Shown here: piece by piece, positions 23,901 to 33,500 of the stretch
Layout: each line of letters opens with the position of its first letter
Position numbering within the stretch: position 1 is the first letter of the stretch
Source: Intoshia linei
Lineage: Eukaryota > Orthonectida > Rhopaluridae
Direction: 5' to 3'
Assembly (NCBI GenBank): GCA_001642005.1
Contig: LWCA01000061.1
Span: 1-64,000, forward strand
Length of the DNA stretch: 64,000 nucleotides
The notes under the pieces: model-generated
Seen by the model: only the letters and a program-made list of their open reading frames with translations
Databases searched by the model: none
What the model was told of the DNA's origin: nothing
Program-made: the position numbers and the translations under genes

Positions 23901-26900
23901 CAGTCAGCACCTGTGTACCCTAAACATATATAGGTATTACGATAATATCAACCTTCTAAGCAGACACATTTGTATGTATAATTTCCTGTCACAATACATT
24001 CTATAGCGTGCAAACACTTGTGCGATACACATGGCTTCATTGATAATTCACACGTTTTCCCGTGCCATTGAGGTGGACATTCGCATCTAAATTAAAAATA
24101 ATGGTTAGGAAAATTATCAAATTACTCAAAATCTGCCAATAAATTTCTACATTTTCCATTGTGAAAACAGGGGTTCAGTTCGCATTCATTTAAATCATCC
24201 AGACAGCGTGGACCCGTCCATCCATCTTTACAATGACAAATAAACATGTCAAATGATATTTGTTCACATTTCCCATTTCTTTCACAAGGGTTAGGATTAC
24301 ACAATGACGACATTTCACAATATGAACCTATTCAAATATTTTTAAGAGTGAGATATAGATACCATGGAATGGATAATTGCAGAGACATGTACCATCTTCA
24401 CAAACACCGTCGTTCATACATAGACAATTGGATTCTTTTGGTTTGTAACAGTCTAAATTTTTAATTAATGTGAAAAAAATTTCTAGATGCAAATTTTGGT
24501 TGAAATTAAGTTAACTCGACGTATTTAGCGATTTTACTAATTTATGATATTATAGATTTTTAAGATAATTGTGGTTAAAATTTGGTAGGGTTTTAAGGAA
24601 AGTTTTTTAAGCCAATTTTTAAATATGTTGAAAAAATTTTGCGACCAAATTAGTAGGGTTTTTAAGAGAACATTTGTTTTACTCAATTTTTAAAGATAAT
24701 TATTGTCTAAATTTTGGTAGAGTTTTTAAGGGAACATTTTTTATCACTCAATGTGTAAAGATTTTGAAGATTTCTTAAAATGTAAAAATATTCCCTTAAA
24801 ATCTTACAAAATTATAGTCCAAAAATTAAAGTCACTATATTACTATTTTATCAAATTTTCTTAATATTGCCTAGTATTTTCACTTTAATGGTCCGTTGTG
24901 AAAAAATGTGGGAACCCCTGAGTTATGATATTCAAGAATTTAAGAAATTTTGAAAAATTTCAAAGAAATGAATTATATCGATTTTCACCCATATTTCTTT
25001 ATTGGAAATGTGTAGACATGTTCAATGCACAATTCAATTTTTTCAAATTCTCCAACTCGTATGATTTTAAAAAAAAGGAAAATTGGAGTTTTTAACCCAT
25101 AAGATGTGAGTTTGGGAGGTTGAAATTGATTTCGCTAACACCCCTGGAAAAAAAACTGTAATTGAAATGTGGACTTTATAAAATTCTAAAATTGGTAGTT
25201 ATTGAAATAAACGGTAGCACATACATAAATAAATATTGCAAAGGATATAAATACATTATATTAACAATAATAATATGTAAATAGTAAATCCCAAAAGTAT
25301 TTATCAAAGAATGGAAAATGTAAAACTTAATATACAATTTAATTTATATATATACAATTGTACAATGTAAGACACTAATTTTAATTATATAAACATTAAG
25401 TTATTCCAAACCCAAATTTTTGAACAAAGCTCAAAATTTGGCTGAAGCGCAGCGAAGAGTATTATGTAATTTCGCTGAAGGAAAAAAAAATTTTTGGGGG
25501 TCTCTTTTTCAAAAAATAATAACAGTTTACATACAATTTTTATTGCAATCTTCAAAATGAATGCTTTAAATTTTTCATAACAAATAGCACATTTCAAAAT
25601 GACTTCATGATGAATACTTTAAAAAAAAAAACAAATGACACAACACAAAAGACAAGATCAAAATCAATTATTTTCGACAATTATATTTTTGTTGAGTTTT
25701 GGCCATATTAATAAGGTTATTTTGAGCAGGCTGTTTTAAGTAGTTCATAAAGTCTTTGCATTCCATGTTAAAGTTGATTCTTATACTTATTTCTGCTTTC
25801 ACTAAACTTATTCTCATTTTATTTCGATCTTTTCTCCACACAGATTCCATAATTGAAAAAATTCGTTTCACAAAAGCATTGTTTACTGGAATTGACAAAA
25901 TTATTTTTTAGAAGCTATTTTTTTAATTTCTGAAATATTACATGAAAAAAATTATAGAATATAAATAAAATATGTCTGATCTGATGATTTTGATTGAAAT
26001 AATTACATTACCCTGAGTAATATCACTTAACCCTGAACCCTGAGTTGAATTTGAAAACCCGAATTCTCAGGTAGAAAATAACGCAGTTGGCAACCATGTG
26101 AGTAACCCAAAAGTGGATGAGATTCTACAGTTCCTAATTCTTTCTAATACCCGTAACGGCAACACATAAAATAGTCCATACAATCATATTAATTCCATTA
26201 CATTTCATAAATCATATCCTTTTAAGGGTAATATATAAATCACAAGGACTTGCAATAAAACCTACTTTGATTCTATACAAAAACATTTCTCCCTACAATT
26301 AGTCGGCAAATGCAGAAATAAAATATACGTTACAATTTAAATTTTAAAACATACAAATGTCTTGTCAACTTGTGTAAATTTCCATGAAATAATAAATGTA
26401 TAAATCAATATAAGTACCATCTTTATCGCATGTACAATTTATGGAAACGGTGTAATCTTTGATGATGGGATTACATATAGCACCATCGATGCATTTATTA
26501 TCTTTATTATAACAAGGATTTACATATTGGCATAAATTTCCGATATAATAATCATTGTTGCATCTAAAAATAAGATTTATTAGAAAATACAAATTATTTG
26601 CAAAAGATGATGTGGACAATGTAATTATTAAAGCGAAATAAGTATCATGAGAAAATGAGTAATAAGAGCCTGATATTAAAATTAAAGTTACAAAGTTATA
26701 AACATTTGTAAATAACCAATTATGAACCAATTTTATGATTTTCACATACATATAAAAATGTAACTGAAACATGAAAAGTTACTAATTTTACAATGCAATT
26801 GTTTTACAATAGTTAATAATTATACGTTTTTTGTCAATTTTTTTTCAGTAATTTTATAAATGTTAAAATACGGTTCTATAAAATTATCTAAAATTACTGG

Positions 26901-27133
26901 CATTGAACTTTGCTCAATACGACATTAACCGAATCATGCAAGCAAGGCAATCGATAGGGTATATCTTCAAATATTGAACGTTTATTTAATTTATGGTGTA
27001 TTGAAGTATAATTTGAATTGGTTTCATTGATATAGGTAATATTGTCAGGTTTAAAATTTACATATCCTGAAATTGGACTTGAGAAGGAATATAATTTGAA
27101 TATGTACAGAAACAGAAATATAAACAATTTCAT
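14918..27133 (-). CDS. N: Notch receptor homologue, reduced (14 exons)
   Basis: Exons (5' to 3'): 27133-26898, 26563-26418, 24452-24363, 24327-24126, 24086-23953, 23919-23797, 23756-23535, 23489-23331, 23292-23095, 20870-20745, 20708-20589, 20544-20481, 20301-20132, 18429-14918. All junctions are GT-AG with matching phases, mostly phase 1, and give about 1,833 residues ending in TGA at 14918-14920. Order of domains: signal peptide (residues 1-18), a unique N-terminal stretch, 21-22 EGF repeats (some with DLNEC/DIDEC calcium-binding starts), one LNR (about 940-977, CNSSVCNFDGFDC), a heterodimerisation-like region with two lone-cysteine motifs, a transmembrane segment (about 1087-1113), five or six ankyrin repeats (about 1220-1410, e.g. 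GETALHIAA, GYTPLHTA, RQTPLHFAA), and an Asn/Tyr/Pro-rich tail. EGF, LNR, transmembrane and ankyrin domains together occur only in Notch. Canonical Notch has about 36 EGF repeats and three LNRs, so this copy is strongly reduced. The cytoplasmic part is one 3.5 kb exon. Confidence 0.93.
18854..20008 (+). mobile_element. Helitron-like element, copy B, in a Notch intron
   Basis: Starts TCCTTACTTATATAAAG after A and ends CACTAG before T, with the terminal hairpin (GTACGTAGTAC core) at 19980-20000. It is 1,155 bases and fills most of the intron between Notch exons 18429-14918 and 20301-20132. It shows the whole ordered set of internal modules and no protein-coding capacity. Its 5' sub-terminal sequence (ATGTATGTCTGTTTATTT) differs from copy A (GATTTTTGTTTGTGTGTG), marking a second subfamily. 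Confidence 0.68.
20926..21358. mobile_element. hAT-like MITE in a Notch intron
   Basis: Ends CAGTGGCGGATCTAGG and CCTAGATCCGCTACTA are inverted repeats. Flanks AGTTAGAC (20918-20925) and AGTTAAAC (21359-21366) are an 8-base target duplication with one mismatch. At 433 bases it carries no transposase. Same family as 4691-5887. Confidence 0.75.
21448..23067 (+). mobile_element. Helitron-like element, copy C, in a Notch intron
   Basis: Starts TCCTTACTTGTAAAATATAC after A, and its next block is the GCGATTTTTGTTTGTGTGTG of copy A. The 3' hairpin is decayed and the end reads CTCG before T. A hAT-like end (CAGTGGTTCCTAACCGGGG at about 22444) lies inside. The copy contains an ambiguous base at 22091 beside a duplicated stretch. 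The 3' end lies only 27 bases from the Notch splice donor at 23094. Confidence 0.62.
21922..22190 (+). repeat. Near-identical direct duplication around an ambiguous base
   Basis: The stretch starting AAAAAATGTAAAATAATTAA at about 21924 recurs at 22092, immediately after the only 'n' of the window (22091), offset by 168 bases. This is most simply a local assembly join or collapse rather than biology. Confidence 0.6.
24955..25260 (-). repeat. Helitron-like fragment in a Notch intron
   Basis: In reverse complement it has the family 5' modules (AATTACAGTTTTTTTTCCAG, CACATCTTATGGGTTAAAA) joined by an internal deletion directly to the late CCAATAAAGAAATATGGGTG block near 25000. Confidence 0.55.
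25400..26105 (-). mobile_element. hAT transposase relic in Notch intron
   Basis: The minus-strand frame 25898-25668 reads SIPVNNAFVKRIFSIMESVW, then RNKMRISLVKAEISIR and CKDFMNYLK. This is the C-terminal dimerisation block of hAT-type transposases (consensus P-x-S-N-A-x-V-E-R-x-F-S ... R-N-R/Q). The serine of SNA and the glutamate of VER are replaced by N and K. Only this block remains; the DDE core and ends are missing. A related stretch in the opposite orientation lies at about 41400-41830, including the flanking CCAACTGCG...CAGGGTTAAG sequence, which shows this was a dispersed element. Confidence 0.65.
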
Positions 27134-28095
27134 AGGATAAATTACAATTGTTGTTTTAGTTTAGTTATGTATAAATGGATAAATTTGTAACTCAATCACT
27201 TCATTTTCATATTTTTATCTTGACGATATTAAATCTACTTGTTCATCTCGTATTCTTTGGTTGATTATATAATTGCACTTGAAAAATGACTTGAATTTCA
27301 AATGGCGATACCAAATTAGTTTACATAACAATAGAGGCGGTATTATCTACGAAGTATACAATTACTAAATTGTTTCAACTTGCTGAAAAACAATTTAACA
27401 ATAAATCATGTCACTAAATTCCAAGTTTTGGCATATTCTTTTGTTTGCAGATTGCAAATCAAAACTTTTCATATTTATTTGAGTATTTAATTATGTTATG
27501 TTTTTGTTATTAATATATTTTTATTTAGTTCGTTAGTGCAAAAATGTTTTTTTTATTTCAATTGTCTTGACCTTTCATCAAAATGTTACTAAATGTAAAT
27601 GTCATTATTTAAGTCATTTTGACATCTATAATACGGTGGAAACTTAATTAAATAAATAATATTTTAGTCGAGTAGAAAACATTTACTTATTGAATCAAAA
27701 AAATTTATCCGAAACAGGTCAAAAATGTTTTGCGGCGTTAATCCATTGACAATATAAAAATAGCTTTCGTTTAAATTTTAAAATGTTACATTCCAAAAAA
27801 TAACATTTTTAATGGATAAAAAATAGTTCATTGCCCCTTATATTATGGATAATCGAATATTATCAAACTCTTGGGAAAAATGAAAATTTTGTAAACGTAG
27901 GATTGTGTGAATGCGTAATATTACTAATATGTGACAAATTACAGTTAAAACTTGTATAAATTCGTGATTCATGATGTACAATATGTAATACACATTGAGC
28001 GACAATTAACAGTGTCAATTTTACACTACTGTAGTTTCAAAAATAATTTATTCTACTTGTGTAATTTCTAGAAATTTATTCAAATTGATACAATT
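27134..28095. other. Divergent intergenic region between Notch and COQ4
   Basis: 962 bases separate the two start codons, so the promoters of both genes are expected here, facing away from each other. The sequence is AT-rich with no repeat of the local families and no confident core promoter motif. Confidence 0.5.
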
Positions 28096-30582
28096 ATGAA
28101 TATTGCAAATAATATTCTAATAAAAAAGTGTAAATGTATCTACATTACTCAATTGTATAAATCCTATTCAAAATTTGAAAATATACACAAAAAAAATTCC
28201 ATTCAATTAACTGCTTTGCAACAACATCTTTTGTCAATTACATCTTCTTATATGTGTCTTTTTCACCCTGAAAGAGGAGGTAATATTTTGACTTTCTCTT
28301 TACATATTATAAAACGTATACGTGTTTAAGAACGGCATTACAAATTATAAGAAATTAAATCAGCAGAAATTTAATTTCATACCAAATGTACCAATGTATT
28401 ACGAAAAAAGTAATCCTCTTAAAATCTACCGTTTTGAGGAAAATTTTTGCGTGAGATACCCCGCCTTTTGTGGCACTGTGATAAAATTACGGCCCAAACC
28501 GGGGTCAGATTGTATAGTTATTGTGCCGGAAAAAATACGGGAAAATATTTTTAACTACTGAAATAAAAAATTTTCATTTTCGAAAAAAAGATAATTTATT
28601 TGAAATACATGTATTTGCGTTAATTATCCTTACTTACAGTATATACAATTATAATCCTTGCGTATGTTAATGGTTGAAAATGCATGTCTGTTTATTTGTT
28701 TGTTCCAGTTGATTTGAGACAGTAAGGGGAGTCGAGTTTTACAAATTCCATATTCTTATAACAGTGTTTCCAGAGTGATGTTTTATCGCAAATTTCAATT
28801 TTAGAAATTAAGGTTAAAAACCACATTCTCCTTCGTTTTTAAATTCAAACCCGTACAATAATTATAAAAAATATACATTCTAAGGAAAAGTTTCAAATTC
28901 ATCAATATTATGATAATTTCAATTTTATGATATCTTCACGGCTAAAACCACAAATTATTCCTTTTTGTAAAAATTAAGAAAGTCATATAATTTTATACAA
29001 CATAAATTCTGGGATGGTTTTTAAATCCATAAGTATTATCATAAATGGTAATTTTCACGGTGAAAAACCTAGATTACCATTTTTTTAAAAAATGAAAACA
29101 GCCCTAGAATTTAAAAAAAATTACAGATGAGTTATATCCAGTTAACACACCAAAAATTTGAATCTGATAAAGTGATGCTTTCATGGTCAAAAAACCAGTT
29201 TAGTATTCATTTTTTTTTTATTGAAGAAACTATTTTATTAAAATAAAAATTGAAAAATTAACGGTCGTATAATAATAAAAAAAAATTATTCTGATACAGC
29301 TTATTCCAGTTGATATAAATACAAAGTTCAACTCTAGAAATCTACGCATTTCTGGTGAAAATTAATTTTTAATATATTATCAACCAGTATTTTTCAAATC
29401 TAACATTATGTAAAATTTAAAAGGTAAATTCATCCTACAATTTTTAAAAAAATTGGAATTTACTGTGTATCAATTTTAAATACAGAAATATGGATTTCAA
29501 TCCCATCAATTTATTACTTCTGTTTTTATATCATTGCTATGTAATTTCTCATTTTCAAAAACTTAGTTTATAATCAAATGAAGTATAACTTTGTTATTAT
29601 CATACAGATGTATTGAGATTTATATTATTTTAACAGTCCATGGGCAATCAAATTTGGGAAGCACTCCTTTAAAAGAGTGGCAATGGTGAATAGGAGCATA
29701 TTTATTTAAGATTTTATTTTTTGGGTAGAATTAAAAAAGTCCCCCTCGGCAGAGCTACATACTGTTTGTACGATGTACATTACAGTCTAGCTTGTAGTAT
29801 ATAAAATAATGGGTTGTAAGTAATTGATAACTTAGATATGGTTGCCACATTTGGTGAAGTATCTGCATCTTGCTTTGTACAAAACCTGCACTCAAAAATG
29901 CTTAAAAATAAAATTGGTTGTAAAATTTTAAGGTTAACTCTCAAACTAGTTACCTCATTTTTTCAATCTTTAGAGAAAAGCCAATTTTGTCAACTAAATA
30001 TTTAAATATTGAATATGAAAAATTACGTTGTCTACCGAAAGACACATTCGGATACGTTTACTACCAGTTTATGAAATCTAATGTAATGGATAGATACAGT
30101 ACTTTTATATTTTGTGCTTAATTATCCATAATGTTAAAATGGTTGTAGAATATAAATATGGACGACCGACCACCAATTCAGTTTGTTAATGACGTTGAAT
30201 TGGCTTACGTTATGCTTAGATATCGACAAATCCATGATTTTATACACACATTAACTAATCAACCTACTAATTTAATTGGCGAAATTACAGTAAAAATAAT
30301 TGAAGCATATCAAACTAAATTACCAATGTGTGTATTAGGATCCATTTTTGCTCCGCTGCGATTAAAAAACAAGTAACTTGTATCAAATTTAAAATATAAT
30401 TTAGACATTTTCATTTTTTTTTAAAGCACAATTTGTACTGGGCAATAAAGACTGCTGCAATGTCTCCACTATTCATCAACGTATATTACGAGAAAGAATG
30501 GAATACACCTATTAATGAATTACGTGACAGATTAAAAATTTACAATATACCAAATACACCAATGAAAAAATTGTATAAATAA
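28096..30582 (+). CDS. COQ4: Ubiquinone biosynthesis protein COQ4
   Basis: Exons 28096-28279, 29836-29932, 29974-30082, 30149-30372 and 30427-30582 give about 256 residues, close to the family's usual 265. Exon 1 has a basic, serine-containing mitochondrial-type leader and then TALQQHLLSITSSYMCLFHP, matching the family's PLQ...GSA...NP start. Exon 2 continues DMVATFGEVSA. Exon 4 holds the metal-site motif H159-D160-x2-H163-x11-E175 within RYRQIHDFIHTL and GEITVK, and LPMCVLGSIFAPLRL. Exon 5 ends NVYYEKEWNTPINELRDRL. COQ4 is a matrix-side inner-membrane protein that organises the CoQ synthesis complex and acts on a hydroxylated or decarboxylated ring intermediate. Oddity: exon 4 ends in phase 2 at the GT while exon 5 reads in phase 0, so one base appears to be missing near the A-run at 30364-30369. 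AATAAA (30578-30583) overlaps the stop codon. Confidence 0.9.
28331..28561 (+). CDS. Unidentified ORF within COQ4 intron 1
   Basis: A same-strand frame, open after a stop at 28310-28312 and closed by TGA at 28559-28561. It contains YYEKSNPLKIYRFEENFCVR and a basic GTVIKLRPKPGSDCIVIVP segment. It has no ATG near the start; a TTTAAG at 28325-28330 could be a splice acceptor. The even composition and the motif-like FCVRYPAFCG stretch look like real protein, unlike the surrounding repeats, but I do not recognise a family. It may be the last exon of a gene sharing the COQ4 first exon region, an alternative COQ4 3' end, or a relic. Joining from COQ4's exon 1 donor puts it out of frame. Confidence 0.4.
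   Translation, partial: NGITNYKKLNQQKFNFIPNVPMYYEKSNPLKIYRFEENFCVRYPAFCGTVIKLRPKPGSDCIVIVPEKIRENIFNY
28627..29794 (+). mobile_element. Helitron-like element, copy D, in COQ4 intron 1
   Basis: Starts TCCTTACTTACAGTATATAC after A, carries ATGCATGTCTGTTTATTTGT and GGGGAGTCGAGTTTTACAAA as copy B does, then all later modules. Its terminal hairpin block (GGCAGAGCTACATACTGTTT) ends CTTG before T, a decayed CTAG. Confidence 0.62.
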
Positions 30583-30586
30583 ACGT

Positions 30587-33500
30587 TTATGAAAAATATA
30601 AATGATTTAAATCTCTCATAATATCTGCAATATTCAACAAATTAAATGAAGATTCGTAAATGTATCGTATGGCTAATTGAGATATTTTGGTGGAATATTG
30701 TTCGTTTTTCTTTGATAAAAGTACTTTAAATGTTTTTTCAGTGAATTTTACAAAATCTGACGAATAAGGTAAATCCCATTGTGACAAATGAATTGAACTG
30801 TCGTATCTAACATTGTTATTTTTAGAATACAAATTTGCAGATAAAAACACTGCAACAAATGCCATGTATTGTACATATCTAGGTAACATTAGATTTTACA
30901 TTAAATAAAAATTACGGAGTAGCATTGTTGAGTGGTATAGGCATAATTGAATGTAAATGGCGTTTGAGCAATTTTACGTCAATTATTTCGACAAAATCTT
31001 TAATTTCTCGACCCAGTTCTTGTAATAATGGGCTATCCGGGTATACAAGTTTATCAATAAAGGAAAACATGTCATTTAGTAATATTATTACATATCGGGT
31101 TTGATTCATACTAAACAGTATAATTATCACATGAGCGTTTTTAAAAAATTACTCTGTACAAAATTCAATTATAATCTTTGAATACAATTTAAATATTTCA
31201 ATTAGTTTGTTTTTATCGCTCAAATATACATTTCGAAGGTATTTTATTAAAACTGCAAAAACTATTGCAGTTATAGGACATTTAGCCGGAAGTAAACTTT
31301 TTGTTAAAGTGTCGTTAATAATTTTTGACAGTGTTTTTCTTTTACTAAGAATTGGTCGGCAAGAATATAATGCTGTCTGAATGATATCATGGACATGATT
31401 TACATTGGATTCCTTTATGTGCTCAATTATGACTTCAAATGAATTGGTTTCTATTTTAATAATCAAATAAATTGTAGTTTTGGACAACGTGGTCAATGAT
31501 ATAATTATTAATTACCTTTTGAAAAGTTATCCATCATGGCATTACAAAGACTGTACAAAATATCTGATCTATACATTCTCAACATAATGAGAGCGATAAA
31601 CCTTTCAATGAAATTGCTCATTTTTTCATCGGTTTTTTGATTTGTTGATAGAACAAACATCCATTCAATGGTCGTGTTTATAAATAACTGGATATTGTTG
31701 TATTCAACGCAATTTAGTAATGATATAATAGGCTTATATATAATGTCCATATTTTTCATTGAGTTTGTTGCTAATAAAAATATTATAAATATTAACGTGA
31801 AAGTCAATATTCCGCAAAAATTGAGAATATATTACAATATCATTACAATAAATCACATTATAAACCAACCCAATTTTACAATGGTTTCGATCCCTCGGAT
31901 TTATGCGACATTGTATGTACTCAATGAAATATAAATTAAACCACATTTTTAGTCAAAAGATCTGATGATTAGTTAGAGGTAATGAAAAAAAGATTGGGAA
32001 CGCCTGGATTAGATTGTACAAACATTTAATGGTTTTTAAAATTACTTGGTATCGATGAAAGAATAATAGTAACATCTTCCAATAACATTGAGTACAGTTT
32101 TATCGTAAGATTGGCATGGTTTGAAATTTTAGGTAACAATTGCTGTACAACTGACGTTATCATTACAACATAAATCATATGATGACTTTTTACTTGTTCT
32201 TTATCATCTTCACTGCAATCATATTTTATGTTACATGTAAGGCTATGTAAAACTCTAAAATTAAAATATAAATCAGCTTTACAATGTCTACATTTTTTGT
32301 TAGTATAACGGATTTTCAAATTATGGGCTGGCAAAAAACAAAATATGCATGTATTAGATAAAATTATCAATTTATGATTAATAACTATTTAATTTATGAT
32401 GAATTACTCTAATAAACTTTTTAAGATAATACAGTATCGAAAATTTTATTCTTAGAAATTGAAATTTTCAGGCTCAAACCACGATTTTCAAAAATTGAAA
32501 AAAACGATAAATATCAACACCCACATTCAATTAGGTATTTAAAATTTTATTTTTTCAACTTATTTTTGGTCTATCCGTTTGTCAATTAAAAAAGTCGGCC
32601 CTTGACACGGCCAATTACAGTTTGTACAAAATAGAAAACAGACAAACTAGTATTTAATATAATACTGTGCTAACACACTACCTGAACAAAATGGAAAATT
32701 GTTCCAAGCTATCTATAAACATATCGATTGATAGATTATTCATAACAACTGTTACAGCCGCAACAAGAGAATCTGCGTCAATGTACTTACTTTTCAAATT
32801 TGTTATAACATTGATGTAGTCATAAAAGTCGTTTTTCTAAAATGATTTACATACAAAAAATAACGTAAATGTATTTAGAAAAGTCAATCACAAAAATTGA
32901 CACACACCATAAAAAAAGGTAAAAATATATTATCATGCACCCACACCTTGCTACTTATCAACTTCGACATTTCCAGTAACCTGTTGAAAATTTTTAACTA
33001 TAAAAGTATAGGCTTATAAGTAACCCTATTGAGCAGGCTATATTGTCATCAATGTAATCATCGTGAACATTAATACAGTACGTAAAATTTACCTTTATTG
33101 GATTGTCGACGAGAGCATGGCAAAAGACTCCTAAAAGGTTTCTATGATAAATTCGGATGAAATTATCATCTTCTGTTTTTAATATTTTATTTGAAATGGA
33201 AATCCAATCTACATCCGCCAATATTTTCATAATAATTGGTTTATTATCATTAGTATTGCAGTATTTTGTCTATATGAATGATTTAACAAAATTGTAAATT
33301 GTAAATTTTATTTATTTTACTTTTAAATTTAAAAAATTACCATCAACATAATTGTACTTTCACAGGGTTGAAAATGTTTCCAATTAATCTTGACAAATTG
33401 ATCCCGATAAACACAATTCATAAACAAACAATTTGAGTTTTCGATATTTTTTTCATAGTAATTTAAGGCCAAATTTAGAGGTAAATTATTTACATTAATA

